Source of the DNA: Nocardioidaceae bacterium
GTDB taxonomy: Bacteria > Actinomycetota > Actinomycetes > Propionibacteriales > Nocardioidaceae
NCBI GenBank assembly: GCA_025934895.1
Contig: JAICWH010000003.1
Coordinates: 1-62,207 of the forward strand
Reading direction: 5' to 3'
DNA length: 62,207 nt
Part shown: piece after piece, positions 1-8,313 of the stretch
Position numbering within the stretch: position 1 is the first letter of the stretch
Layout of the letters: the number at the start of each line of letters is the position of its first letter
Position numbers and translations under genes: made by a program
The notes under the pieces: generated by a model
The model's database searches: none
The model's input: only the letters and a program-made list of their open reading frames with translations
What the model was told of the DNA's origin: nothing

Positions 1-10
1 CCCGAGAGTG

Positions 11-111
11 CCGAGTCGGCGCATCCGCAGGCGGGACCATTCACCGCCGCATTCTGAGGCGAGTCTCCTGGACTTTTCCGCAGATCACCGCCTGCGGACA
101 CGCCGACTCGG
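11..111. repeat. Inverted pair of the 32-bp-family repeat core downstream of ribH
   Basis: Bases 11-33 and the reverse complement of 89-111 match at 21 of 23 positions. The core is GCCGAGTCGGC followed by RTCCGCAGGC, and the two arms face each other across a loop of about 55 nt. The element follows the stop codon of the last riboflavin gene, so the transcript could fold into a long hairpin there and end or protect the mRNA; that role is inference. The same core recurs at 18674, 52210 and 58129. No gene is seen in 1-133. Confidence 0.75.
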
Positions 112-133
112 GCAGGGGTGGTGGGGCGCCAAG

Positions 134-637
134 CTAAGAGCCGTCCATCTCGTAGCCACGCCGGACCTTGCGGAGGGTCAGGGCCGTCACCAAGGCGGCG
201 GAGGCGGCCTCGTAGCCTTTGTCCTCGCTCGATCCCGCCAGGCCGGCGCGGTCCAGGGCCTGCTCGTCGGTGTCACAGGTGAGCAGCCCGAAGCCGACCG
301 CTATCCCGTGGTCGAGCGCCACCCGGGACAGCCCGTCGGTGGCCGCTCTGCACACGTAGTCGAAGTGCGGCGTCCCTCCCCGGATGACCACGCCGAGCGC
401 GACGACGGCCTCGTAGCCGCGTCTGGCCAGGGCGCCCGCCATCACCGGGAGCTCGAACGACCCCGGCACGCGTACGACGCTGGGCTCCTCGACGTGGTAG
501 TCCGCCAGCGCCCGCCTCGCACCCGCGACCAGACCGTCCATCACCTGCTCGTGCCAGCGCGCCGCGACGACCGCGACGCGCAGGTCGTGGCAGTCGACCG
601 GCCTGTCCGGCCGCTTCGGGGCCCCTTCACCGCTCAC
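134..637 (-). CDS. ribH: 6,7-dimethyl-8-ribityllumazine synthase (RibH)
   Basis: Lumazine synthase condenses 5-amino-6-ribitylaminouracil with 3,4-dihydroxy-2-butanone 4-phosphate, the penultimate step of riboflavin synthesis, in the cytosol. The 167-residue product has the family signatures PGSFELP (residues 58-64), [14 protein letters not shown] (about 82-95, with His91 as the expected catalytic base) and [13 protein letters not shown] (about 116-128). Length is normal. The GTG start overlaps the ribBA stop by 4 nt (GTGA), so translation is probably coupled. It is the last gene of the rib operon and is followed by an inverted repeat. Confidence 0.97.
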   Translation of the reverse strand: MSGEGAPKRPDRPVDCHDLRVAVVAARWHEQVMDGLVAGARRALADYHVEEPSVVRVPGSFELPVMAGALARRGYEAVVALGVVIRGGTPHFDYVCRAATDGLSRVALDHGIAVGFGLLTCDTDEQALDRAGLAGSSEDKGYEAASAALVTALTLRKVRRGYEMDGS

Positions 638-1881
638 GATCTCGTCCCTCCCGTCGGCGCGACCAGTCCCGGCAGCTGGTGCCCCATCCTGTCCCGCTTG
701 GTCATCAGGTAGCCGATGTTGTGGTCGTTGGGCCGAGGTGTCAACGGCACGCGCTCGGCGACCTGGACGCCGTACTCCTCGAGGTTCGTGACCTTGTTGG
801 GGTTGTTGGTCAGCAGCCGCACCGACCCGACGCCGAGGTCGCGCAGGATCTGGGTGGCCGCCCCGTAGTGCCGGGCGTCGGCGGGCAGCCCGAGGTCGAG
901 GTTCGCGTCGACCGTGTCGCGGCCGCCGTCCTGGAGCTGGTAGGCCTGCAGCTTCGCGACCAGGCCGATGCCGCGACCCTCGTGGCCGCGGAGGTAGACC
1001 ACGACGCCTCGCCCCTCCTCGGCGATCACCTCGAGCGCCTCGTCGAGCTGTGGCCCGCAGTCACAGCGCGAGGACGCGAACACGTCGCCGGTCAGGCACT
1101 CCGAGTGCACCCGGGTGAGCACCGGTTCGGAGCCGCTGATGTCGCCCATCACGAGTGCTACGTGCTCGCCGCCGTCGATGGTGATCCGGTAGCCGTAGGC
1201 GGTGAAGTCGCCGTACGCGGTGGGCAGCCGCGTCTCCGCGACCCGCAGTACGTGGTTCTCGAAGCGTCGGCGGTGCCGGATCAGCTGGTCGATCGAGACC
1301 AGGGCCAGGCCGTGCTCGTCGGCGAAGTCGCGGAGCTGCTGGCCACGCATCATGGTGCCGTCGTCGTTGACCAGCTCGGAGATCACGCCGGCCGGCTCGA
1401 GGCCCGCCAGCCGGGCCAGGTCGACTGCCGCCTCGGTGTGTCCGGGACGCACCAGCACCCCACCGTCGGCGTAGCGCAGCGGGAACACGTGCCCCGGCTG
1501 CACGATCTCGAACGCCTCGGTCGCGGAGTCGATCAGCGTCCGCACCGTGCGCGAGCGGTCCGCAGCCGAGATGCCGGTGGTGATGCCGTCGCGGGCGTCG
1601 ACCGAGACGGTGTACGCCGTGCGCATCCGCTCCCGGTTGTGCGGCGTCATCAGCGGGATCCCGAGCCGGTCGAGCGTCGACGCGGTGACCGGGACGCAGA
1701 TCACCCCCGAGGAGTAGCGGATGGTGAAGGCCATCAGCGCCGGCGTGCACTTGCTCGCAGCGAAGATCAGGTCGCCCTCGTTCTCGCGGTGCTCGTCGTC
1801 CGCGACGACGACCGCACGACCCGCGGCGATGTCGGCGACGGCACGCTCGACCGTGTCCATGAAAACCTTCGGGGCGCTCAC
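634..1881 (-). CDS. ribBA: Bifunctional 3,4-dihydroxy-2-butanone-4-phosphate synthase / GTP cyclohydrolase II
   Basis: This enzyme makes both starting precursors of riboflavin, from ribulose 5-phosphate and from GTP. The N-terminal half carries the DHBP synthase acidic motif [10 protein letters not shown] (about residues 28-37). The C-terminal half carries the GTP cyclohydrolase II zinc region [18 protein letters not shown] and then [10 protein letters not shown]. The reading frame stays open upstream inside ribM, but the GTG at 1881 overlaps the ribM stop by 4 nt and gives 415 residues, the usual length. An ATG at 1860 is the alternative. The ribH start overlaps its stop. Confidence 0.96.
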   Translation of the reverse strand: MSAPKVFMDTVERAVADIAAGRAVVVADDEHRENEGDLIFAASKCTPALMAFTIRYSSGVICVPVTASTLDRLGIPLMTPHNRERMRTAYTVSVDARDGITTGISAADRSRTVRTLIDSATEAFEIVQPGHVFPLRYADGGVLVRPGHTEAAVDLARLAGLEPAGVISELVNDDGTMMRGQQLRDFADEHGLALVSIDQLIRHRRRFENHVLRVAETRLPTAYGDFTAYGYRITIDGGEHVALVMGDISGSEPVLTRVHSECLTGDVFASSRCDCGPQLDEALEVIAEEGRGVVVYLRGHEGRGIGLVAKLQAYQLQDGGRDTVDANLDLGLPADARHYGAATQILRDLGVGSVRLLTNNPNKVTNLEEYGVQVAERVPLTPRPNDHNIGYLMTKRDRMGHQLPGLVAPTGGTRS

Positions 1882-2579
1882 GCGGCTGCTCGCTCTCGCT
1901 CGGCGGGCTGCTCCACCCGGGATACCCGCAGCCACACCACGAACCCCCACACCACAAGCGCGCCGTACACGATGAACAGGATGGCGCTCGGGTAGAGGTG
2001 CGAGTGCCACAGCAGGGGCACACCGACCAGGTCGACCGCGATCCACGCGAGCCAGAAGTCGTTCCAGCCGCGGGCCATGGCGTACGTCGCCACCATCGAG
2101 CCGACGAAGATCCAGGCGTCGCACCAGTAGAACCACCGGGGAGCCGGGTAGCCCGCGCCGATCAGGCTGAACACCCACTGCAGGACGAGCACCGCCGCGA
2201 ACCCGACGAGCAGGTAGCCGACCCGCTCACCGGCGGTGGCCCACCGCGGGGTGATCGCCGGCCGGTCCGGGTCGCCGCCACGCGACCTGCGGACCTCGTG
2301 CCAGCGGTACCACCCGTAGACGCTGGTGATGATGAAGAACACCTGCCGACCGGCCTGCCCGAACAGCGGGGCCTGCGCGGCGGAGGTGGTCGTCGCGGCG
2401 ATGAACACCGTGAACAGCAGCACGTTGCCGACGATGCCGACCGGCCAGGCCCAGACCCGCCGGCGCAGCCCGCCGACCGCGGACGCGAACCCGAAGGCGT
2501 TCCCGAGGATCTCGCGCCACGTGATCGGGTGACCCGCGATGGTCAGGTGCGCGTCGTACAGCGTGCTGGCGAGACTCAT
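1878..2579 (-). CDS. ribM: PnuC-family membrane transporter, probable riboflavin importer RibM
   Basis: A 233-residue multi-pass membrane protein of the PnuC family, with about seven hydrophobic segments rich in Trp and Tyr (for example SVYGWYRW and the [13 protein letters not shown] region). PnuC proteins carry vitamins by facilitated diffusion, with trapping by phosphorylation inside the cell. In Streptomyces and Corynebacterium a PnuC relative called RibM or PnuX imports riboflavin, and in Streptomyces it sits in the order ribE-ribM-ribBA-ribH, exactly as here. Its place under an FMN riboswitch argues for riboflavin rather than nicotinamide riboside; sequence alone does not settle the substrate. 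The ATG overlaps the ribE stop by 4 nt. Confidence 0.85.
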   Translation of the reverse strand: MSLASTLYDAHLTIAGHPITWREILGNAFGFASAVGGLRRRVWAWPVGIVGNVLLFTVFIAATTTSAAQAPLFGQAGRQVFFIITSVYGWYRWHEVRRSRGGDPDRPAITPRWATAGERVGYLLVGFAAVLVLQWVFSLIGAGYPAPRWFYWCDAWIFVGSMVATYAMARGWNDFWLAWIAVDLVGVPLLWHSHLYPSAILFIVYGALVVWGFVVWLRVSRVEQPAERERAAA

Positions 2580-3190
2580 GGGACTTCCTTGCTGGTGGCG
2601 GGTGCGTGGGTGAGCAGGCGTTCGACGTACTTGGCGATCACGTCGACCTCGAGGTTGACGGGGTCACCCGGCTGCTTGAGCCCGAGGGTGGTTCGAGCGA
2701 GGGTCTCGGGGATCAGCGAGACGGTGAAGGTCCGGTCGCCGGCGGAGACCACGGTCAGCGAGATGCCGTCCACGGTGACCGAGCCCTTGTCGACGAGGTA
2801 GCGGGCCAGCCCGGCGGGCACGGTGATCTCCACGACCTCCCAGTGTTCGGACGGCGACCGGGCGACCAGGACCCCGGTGCCGTCGACGTGGCCCTGCACG
2901 ATGTGGCCGCCGAGCCTGGTGGCGGCGGTGACCGCGCGCTCGAGGTTGACCCGACCGCCCGGGACCAGCGCCCCGAGCGACGTCTTGTCGAGCGTCTCGC
3001 GCATCACGTCGGCGGTGAAGGTCTCGTCGTCGTGCCGTGCGACGGTCAGGCAGCACCCGTTGACGGAGATCGAGTCCCCGAGCCCGGCGTCGGAGGTGAC
3101 CGTCGGGCCGCGGACGGTGAGGCGTACGGCGTCGCCCTGGTCCTCGATCGCTTCCACGACGCCGAGCTCCTCGATGATGCCGGTGAACAC
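2576..3190 (-). CDS. ribE: Riboflavin synthase alpha chain
   Basis: Riboflavin synthase dismutates two lumazine molecules to riboflavin and the ribitylaminouracil product. The protein starts with the family hallmark MFTGIIEELG and shows the internal duplication of two lumazine-binding barrels: SVNGCCLTV in the first half is echoed by TVDGISLTV in the second, and GGHIVQGHVDGTG lies near the junction. At 204 residues the length is typical. The GTG start at 3190 lies one nucleotide after the ribD stop. The active-site N-terminal loop (FTG) and Cys in NGCC are present. Confidence 0.96.
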   Translation of the reverse strand: MFTGIIEELGVVEAIEDQGDAVRLTVRGPTVTSDAGLGDSISVNGCCLTVARHDDETFTADVMRETLDKTSLGALVPGGRVNLERAVTAATRLGGHIVQGHVDGTGVLVARSPSEHWEVVEITVPAGLARYLVDKGSVTVDGISLTVVSAGDRTFTVSLIPETLARTTLGLKQPGDPVNLEVDVIAKYVERLLTHAPATSKEVP

Positions 3191-3191
3191 G

Positions 3192-4238
3192 TCAGGACCT
3201 CTTTCGTGGGACGAGCGTCAGCCGGAGGTTCGTGTCCGGCCCGGTGCCGAGCGTGGTCACGTCCACCACGTCGAGGTGTACGGCGTCCGCGATCGTCGTG
3301 ATCCCGAGCTCCCCGACGGCGCTGCTGCCGGCACCGAGCAGCATCGGCGCCACGTAGGCCACCAGGTCGTCGACCAGCCCGGCCCGCAGGAACGCCGCAG
3401 CCAGGGTGGGGCCCCCCTCGAGGAGAACGTGCCGGCGGCCCCGGTCGAAGAGCGCGGCGAGCGCCTCGTGCGGGTCCCGGGTGGCGAGCACGACGGTCTC
3501 GGCGGCGTCGTCGAGCATGCGCGCCCCCGCAGGGACGGCCCGGCGGCCCATCACCACCCGGAGCAGCTGGCGCTCCCGGGGCAGGTCGACGTCGTCCTCG
3601 TCGCGGACGGTGAGCTGCGGGTCGTCGAGGCTCACCGTGCCGGTCCCGACCAGGATCGCGTCGCACTCCCCTCGCAGTCGGTGGGCGTCGCGCCGGGCGG
3701 CCGGGGAGCTCACCCATCGCGAGCTGCCGTCGACGGCGGCGCTGCGGCCATCCAGGGTGGTGGCGAGCTTCCAGGTGACGAACGGCCTGCGGTGCTCGAC
3801 GGCGAAGGTCCAGGCCCGGTTCACCACCCGGGCCTCCTCGGCCATCAGGCCACCCTCGACCTCGACACCGGCCCGGCGCAGGGTCTCGGCGCCGCCCTCG
3901 GCCACCGGGTTGGTGTCCGCCTGCGCGAACACGACCCGGGCGACACCCGCGGCCACCAGTGCCTGGGCGCACGGCCCCGTGCGGCCGGTGTGGTTGCAGG
4001 GCTCGAGGGTGACGACCGCGGTGGCGCCCCGGGCGCGGTCGCCGGCCCGGGTGAGCGCGTCGACCTCCGCGTGCGGCGTCCCGGCTCCGCGGTGGAACCC
4101 TGAGGCGACCGTCGTACCGTCCGGAGCCAGCAGGACCGCCCCGACCCGGGGGTTCGGGCCGAGCGGGACACCGGGCGTCTGCGCCAGCTCGAGCGCACGC
4201 GTCATCGCCGCACGCTCACCGTCGCGGCCGGTCACCAC
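3192..4238 (-). CDS. ribD: Bifunctional pyrimidine deaminase/reductase RibD
   Basis: RibD carries out deamination and side-chain reduction of the pyrimidine intermediate in riboflavin synthesis. The N-terminal zinc deaminase shows HAEVDAL (His56, Glu58) and PCNHTGRTGPC (Cys81, Cys90). The C-terminal NADPH-dependent reductase shows VTWKLATTLDGR and VLLEGGPTLAAAFL. The GTG at 4238 follows a purine-rich GAGAGG and gives 348 residues; the frame is open further upstream through the riboswitch, which is not coding. A second GTG (4235) and an internal ATG (4205) are less likely. It is the first gene of the operon, about 65 nt after the riboswitch. Confidence 0.95.
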   Translation of the reverse strand: MVTGRDGERAAMTRALELAQTPGVPLGPNPRVGAVLLAPDGTTVASGFHRGAGTPHAEVDALTRAGDRARGATAVVTLEPCNHTGRTGPCAQALVAAGVARVVFAQADTNPVAEGGAETLRRAGVEVEGGLMAEEARVVNRAWTFAVEHRRPFVTWKLATTLDGRSAAVDGSSRWVSSPAARRDAHRLRGECDAILVGTGTVSLDDPQLTVRDEDDVDLPRERQLLRVVMGRRAVPAGARMLDDAAETVVLATRDPHEALAALFDRGRRHVLLEGGPTLAAAFLRAGLVDDLVAYVAPMLLGAGSSAVGELGITTIADAVHLDVVDVTTLGTGPDTNLRLTLVPRKRS

Positions 4239-4303
4239 AGGGCCCTCTCGTCCGTGCCAGCGGACCCCGGGCGTCGAGAAGGAACAGATGAGCCGACTCA
4301 CCT

Positions 4304-4429
4304 GCGTGCGCTTCCCATCCGGACTTTGACCGTCGGTCCAGGGGTTCCACCTGGTCAACCGGCTGCTGGCTGCAGTCGGGTCGCGGACTTTCACCGCCGG
4401 CTCGGAATTGCACCGACCCCAGAGCACGC
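4304..4429 (-). promoter_or_regulatory. FMN riboswitch (RFN element) of the riboflavin operon
   Basis: Read on the minus strand, the leader of ribD holds the conserved RFN blocks in order: GGGGTCGGTGCAATTCCGAG, CCGGCGGTGAAAGTCCGCGA, a variable hairpin, AACCCCTGGACCGACGGTCA and AGTCCGGATGGGAAG. The outer helix closes between GCGTGC (4428-4423) and GCACGC (about 4309-4304). This aptamer binds FMN and turns the downstream operon off. No clear terminator with a U tract lies between it and the ribD start, so control of translation initiation is more likely, as in other actinobacteria (inference). Confidence 0.95.
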
Positions 4430-4486
4430 GAGCTGTTCACTCGTGACGCCTAGCCTGCCACACCCCGCCAGGGAACGGGCCTCCGG

Positions 4487-5146
4487 TCAGCCGGCGGACG
4501 CGGCGGCGGCCCTCAACGACTCGATCATCGCGTTCGGGTCGTCGGCGCCGAACACCGCCGAGCCGGCCACGAAGGTGTCGGCACCCGCCTCCGCGCACCG
4601 CTCGATGGTCTCCAGGGACACGCCCCCGTCGACCTGCAGCCACACCTCGAGGCCGTGCCGGTCGACGAGCTCGCGGGTCCGCCTGATCTTCGGCAGGCAC
4701 ATGTCCAGGAAGGGCTGGCCCCCGAACCCGGGCTCGACGGTCATCACCAGCAGCATGTCGAGCTCGGGGAGCAGGTCCTCGTAGGCGTCGATGGCGGTGG
4801 CGGGCTTGAGTCCCATGCCGGCGCGGGCTCCCTTGGCCCGCAGCTCGCGCGCCAGGCGCACGGGCGCCGCCGCCGCCTCGACGTGGAAGGTCACCGAGGA
4901 CGCGCCCGCCTCGACGTAGCCGGGAGCCCAGCGGTCGGGGTCCTCGATCATCAGGTGGCAGTCGATCGGCGTGCTGGTGGCCTTCGCCAGCGCCTCGACG
5001 ACCGGCAGCCCGAGGGTCAGGTTGGGCACGAAGTGGTTGTCCATCACGTCGACGTGCAGCCAGTCCGCTCCGGAGACCCGGTCGGCCTCGTCCGCGAGCC
5101 GGGCGAAGTCGCTCGCGAGCAGGCTCGGCGAGATCTGGATGGCCAT
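4487..5146 (-). CDS. rpe: Ribulose-phosphate 3-epimerase
   Basis: Rpe interconverts ribulose 5-phosphate and xylulose 5-phosphate in the pentose phosphate pathway. The 219-residue TIM barrel begins with [13 protein letters not shown] and carries [16 protein letters not shown] (catalytic Asp and metal site), [23 protein letters not shown] and [10 protein letters not shown] near the C-terminus. All key residues of the family are present and the length is standard. It lies just upstream of the rib operon; its product pool (ribulose 5-phosphate) feeds RibB, though the riboswitch and a gap of about 57 nt suggest separate transcription. Confidence 0.96.
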   Translation of the reverse strand: MAIQISPSLLASDFARLADEADRVSGADWLHVDVMDNHFVPNLTLGLPVVEALAKATSTPIDCHLMIEDPDRWAPGYVEAGASSVTFHVEAAAAPVRLARELRAKGARAGMGLKPATAIDAYEDLLPELDMLLVMTVEPGFGGQPFLDMCLPKIRRTRELVDRHGLEVWLQVDGGVSLETIERCAEAGADTFVAGSAVFGADDPNAMIESLRAAAASAG

Positions 5147-5221
5147 GGTGGCGCCGATCCTAGTGGCCCGGCGGACCGCTGTGGTCTCGTGTCGACGCCA
5201 CCGGCGGGAAAGGCCTGTGCG

Positions 5222-6619
5222 TCAACCGCGGCGGAGAAGGGCCAGGAACATCGCATCCGTCCCGTGCCGGTGCGGCCACAGCTGGACTGTGCCCGGCATC
5301 GGTCCTTCGCACTGCGGGAGGCTCGCGAACAGCGGCGAGGCGTCGTCGAGGCGTACGTCGTCCCGCTCGGCCAGCACCGCGGACACCACCCCGGAGGTCT
5401 CGGCCAGCACCGGCGAGCAGGTCACGTAGGCCACCAGCCCGGCCGGTCGCACACTGTCGAGGGCGGATCCGAGCAGGGCCCTCTGGAGCCCGACCAGCTG
5501 GCCGATGTCGCCCGGGGTGCCTCGCCAGCGGGCCTCGGGGCGCCTGCGCAGCGCTCCGAGGCCGGTGCACGGGGCGTCGACGAGCACCCTGTCGAAGGAG
5601 CCCGCGCGCCACGCGGGTCTGGTGCCGTCGGCGCTCAGCACGCCGAGCAGCCCCGCGCCCGAGCGGGAGGTGGCGCCGGCGACCAGGGCGGCGCGGTGCT
5701 CGAGCCGCTCGGAGGCGAGCAGCCGGGCGCCGCGCTGACCCGCCAGTGCCGCGAGCAGGGCCGACTTGCCGCCCGGGCCGGCGCACAGGTCCAGCCAGCG
5801 GGTATCGCGGCCCGCGAGCGGCGCCCCGGCGAACGCGGCGGCGACCAGCTGGGAGCCTTCGTCCTGGACGCCGGCCCGCCCCTCGCGGACAGCCGCCACC
5901 TCACCCGGGTCACCGGAGGACAGCTGCACCGCGTAGGGCGACAGGCTCGACGCCGTGCCGCCGGCGACGACCAGCTCCTCGACCGTGGACAGTCCCGGGC
6001 GGGCGGCCAGCGTGACCTTGGGGGCGACGTTGTCCGCGGCGAGCAGGCTGTCCAGCTGGCCGGCGTCGTCGCCGAGGGCCGCGGTGAACGCGGAGACCAC
6101 CCACCGCGGGTGGGAGTAGGCGACGGAGGAGAAGCCCACCGGGTCGGTGCCGGGATCGGGGGCCACCCGCCGGATCCAGCCGGCCAGGTCGTGCGCGGCA
6201 ACCTTGCGGAGCACCGCGTTCACGAAGCCTGCCGGCCCGTGCCCGACCTTGGAGCGGACCAGGTCGACCGTCGTGCCGACGGCCGCGTGGGACGGGACCC
6301 GCATGGCCAGCAGCTGGTGTGTGCCGAGCCGCAGCGCGTCGAGGACCGGTGCGTCGACCTCGGCCAGCGGCCGGTCCACGCAGGCCGCGATCACCGCGTC
6401 GTAGCTGCCCAGCCGACGCACCGTCCCGGACGCCAGCTCGGTCGCGAAGGCCGCATCCCGGCCGGTGATGCCGCGCGAGCGCAGCAGCGGTGGCAGCACC
6501 AGGTTCGCGTAGGAGTCCTTCTCCCGGATCGCAGCGAGAACGTCGTAGGCGGCCTCACGTGGCGGGTCGGCCGGCGTTCGCCCGGCCCGGCGGCTGGGCC
6601 TGGCGCGGGGGTCGCTCAT
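5222..6619 (-). CDS. rsmB: 16S rRNA (cytosine-967-C5)-methyltransferase RsmB (Fmu/Sun family)
   Basis: RsmB transfers a methyl group from SAM to a cytosine of 16S rRNA. The first 150 or so residues form a NusB-like RNA-binding domain. The Rossmann methyltransferase follows, with [14 protein letters not shown] (SAM site), the [18 protein letters not shown] block and the catalytic cysteine region [12 protein letters not shown]. The ATG at 6619 overlaps the fmt stop by 4 nt; the frame is open further upstream inside fmt, but that overlap and the start of family similarity favour 6619 (465 residues). Confidence 0.93.
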   Translation of the reverse strand: MSDPRARPSRRAGRTPADPPREAAYDVLAAIREKDSYANLVLPPLLRSRGITGRDAAFATELASGTVRRLGSYDAVIAACVDRPLAEVDAPVLDALRLGTHQLLAMRVPSHAAVGTTVDLVRSKVGHGPAGFVNAVLRKVAAHDLAGWIRRVAPDPGTDPVGFSSVAYSHPRWVVSAFTAALGDDAGQLDSLLAADNVAPKVTLAARPGLSTVEELVVAGGTASSLSPYAVQLSSGDPGEVAAVREGRAGVQDEGSQLVAAAFAGAPLAGRDTRWLDLCAGPGGKSALLAALAGQRGARLLASERLEHRAALVAGATSRSGAGLLGVLSADGTRPAWRAGSFDRVLVDAPCTGLGALRRRPEARWRGTPGDIGQLVGLQRALLGSALDSVRPAGLVAYVTCSPVLAETSGVVSAVLAERDDVRLDDASPLFASLPQCEGPMPGTVQLWPHRHGTDAMFLALLRRG

Positions 6620-7542
6620 CCGAGACGTGACCCCGTCGACACCCGGACGCCGCGGGCCCAGTCGGCGGCCGCCATCGGCCGCTTGCCGACCGGTTGTACG
6701 TCCCCGAGCCGGACCGGGTCCGTGCCGGTGCCGACGTGCACGGCCGCCTTGTCGACCTCGAGCCGACCGGGCGGCGTCGCTGCGCGCTCCCCGTCGACGC
6801 GGACCGGGCCCAGCTTGAGACGCTGCCCGTCGTACGTTGTCCAGGCCCCGGGAGCCGGCGTGCAGGCGCGCACCCGGCGATCCACGGCCGTGGCCGGCTG
6901 GGACCAGTCCACGTGCGCGTCCTCGACGGTGAGCTTGGGCGCGAGGCTCACTCCGTCGGTGGGTTGCTCCCGGGCCTCCAGAGTGCCGTCCTCGATGCCG
7001 TCCAGGGTGCGCACGAGCAGGTCCGCGCCGCCGTCGGCGAGACGCTGCAGCAGGTCGCCGGCCGTGTCGGTGGGCCGGACCACCTCGGTCATCACGCCGT
7101 ACGTCGGACCGGCGTCGAGCGCTGCGACGATGCGGAAGGTCGTGGCCCCGGTGATCGGGTCCCCGGCCCACAGCGCGTGCTGGACCGGCGCGGCACCCCG
7201 CCAGGCCGGAAGCAGCGAGAAGTGCAGGTTGACCCAGCCGTGCCGAGGGATGTCCAGGGTGCTCCCTGGCAGCAGGGCGCCATAGGCGACGACCGGGCAG
7301 CAGTCCGGGGCCAGCGCCCGCAGCTCGTCCTGGAAGACCGGCTCGCTGGGGTGCGCCGGCTTCAGCACCGGGACGCCCAGCTCCTCGGCGCGCTCGGCCA
7401 CCGGAGAGGCGAGCAGCCGGCGTCCCCGGCCGGCCGGCGCGTCGGGACGGGTCACGACCCCGACCAGCTCGTGCCGGCTCCGGGCGACCGCGTCCAGGGC
7501 GGGCAGCGCCGGCTCCGGGGTGCCGGCGAAGACCACCCGCAT
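6616..7542 (-). CDS. fmt: Methionyl-tRNA formyltransferase
   Basis: Fmt formylates initiator Met-tRNA using 10-formyltetrahydrofolate, which is needed for efficient bacterial translation initiation. The protein begins [16 protein letters not shown] and contains the formyltransferase signature [15 protein letters not shown], with the catalytic Asn/His/Asp region around residues 105-145, and a C-terminal OB-fold domain beginning near residue 205. At 308 residues it is normal. Its ATG shares one base with the def stop (TGATG), tying formylation and deformylation genes together in the usual def-fmt-rsmB order. Confidence 0.96.
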   Translation of the reverse strand: MRVVFAGTPEPALPALDAVARSRHELVGVVTRPDAPAGRGRRLLASPVAERAEELGVPVLKPAHPSEPVFQDELRALAPDCCPVVAYGALLPGSTLDIPRHGWVNLHFSLLPAWRGAAPVQHALWAGDPITGATTFRIVAALDAGPTYGVMTEVVRPTDTAGDLLQRLADGGADLLVRTLDGIEDGTLEAREQPTDGVSLAPKLTVEDAHVDWSQPATAVDRRVRACTPAPGAWTTYDGQRLKLGPVRVDGERAATPPGRLEVDKAAVHVGTGTDPVRLGDVQPVGKRPMAAADWARGVRVSTGSRLG

Positions 7543-8087
7543 CAGAGGCCGAGACCGTTCGTCGGGTGCGGGGACACCTTCACCAGCGGCCGCCCGTCAC
7601 CGAACCACGGCGCCTCCCGGATCGCCTTCATCGCGGCCCTGCGGGTCTCCCGGTCCAGACGGTCGACGAAGATCACGCCGTCGAGGTGGTCGGTCTCGTG
7701 CTGGAGAGCGCGGGCCAGCAGCTCGTGGCCCTCGATGCTCACCGGCTCGCCGTGCAGGTCGAAGCCCTTCGCGACCACCCGCATGGCGCGGGTGCAGTCG
7801 AAGGTGAGGTCCGGCAGGGACAGGCACCCCTCGGGACCGTGCTGCTCCTCCTCGGACAGGTCGAGCGTCGGGTTGACCAGGTGGCCGAGCTGTCCGTCGA
7901 CGTGCCAGGTGAACACCCGCAGCCCGACCCCGATCTGGGGCGCGGCCAGGCCGGCGCCGGGCGCCTCCAGCATCGTGTCGGTGAGGTCGGAGACCAGCCG
8001 CCGCAGCTCCTTGTCGAAGTCCGTCACCGGCACAGCGGGGGTGCGCAGCACCGGGTCCCCGAACAGGCGGATGGGTTGGACGGCCAC
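7542..8087 (-). CDS. def: Peptide deformylase
   Basis: Def removes the N-formyl group from nascent proteins with a metal-activated water. The three family motifs are [18 protein letters not shown] (metal ligand Cys) and QHETDHLDG (two His ligands and the catalytic Glu). The GTG at 8087 has a good ribosome site, GAGGAG, about 8 nt upstream and gives 181 residues; the frame is open for another 140 codons upstream through repeat-rich DNA that does not look coding. It is the first gene of the def-fmt-rsmB unit. Confidence 0.94.
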   Translation of the reverse strand: MAVQPIRLFGDPVLRTPAVPVTDFDKELRRLVSDLTDTMLEAPGAGLAAPQIGVGLRVFTWHVDGQLGHLVNPTLDLSEEEQHGPEGCLSLPDLTFDCTRAMRVVAKGFDLHGEPVSIEGHELLARALQHETDHLDGVIFVDRLDRETRRAAMKAIREAPWFGDGRPLVKVSPHPTNGLGL

Positions 8088-8200
8088 AGGGCAGCTCCTC
8101 GGGGACACGGGTCGGTCGGGCGCACGGTCAACGCTGGGCCGGCGCTCCAGTCTACGGAGTCGTGGCGCGCTCCCTCCCGCTGTCCTGCTCCGCCTCGACG

Positions 8201-8230
8201 GCCCGCGGTGGCCCGCGGGGGCCCGCGGTG
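8201..8230. repeat. Three tandem 10-bp GC repeats between priA and def
   Basis: GCCCGCGGTG, GCCCGCGGGG and GCCCGCGGTG stand in a row in the 226-bp gap between the priA stop and the def start. Each unit contains the palindrome CCGCGG. Apart from this I see no gene or clear promoter in the gap; the def promoter must lie here. Confidence 0.6.
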
Positions 8231-8313
8231 GCTGACGACCGAGCCGGGTGCTGACGGTCGCCCCGGGGGCCGCCACGCCTCTTGTGGGGCAGCCGGACTC
8301 GCCGTCCGCCGCG

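Noticed and set aside
679-1995. Long plus-strand open frame over ribBA
   Set aside because: It is the antisense shadow of ribBA; in GC-rich DNA the complementary frames stay open. The minus-strand protein has full family motifs.
634-2178. Extended 514-residue version of RibBA
   Set aside because: The extra N-terminus lies in the ribM gene and resembles nothing; the GTG that overlaps the ribM stop gives the normal length.
1878-2579. PnuC as a nicotinamide riboside transporter
   Set aside because: The family allows it, but the FMN riboswitch and position inside the rib operon favour riboflavin; kept only as an alternative.
4655-7285. 876-codon plus-strand open frame over rpe, rsmB and fmt
   Set aside because: It crosses three well-supported genes on the other strand, has no recognisable domain and is rich in Arg/Gly/His as shadow frames are.
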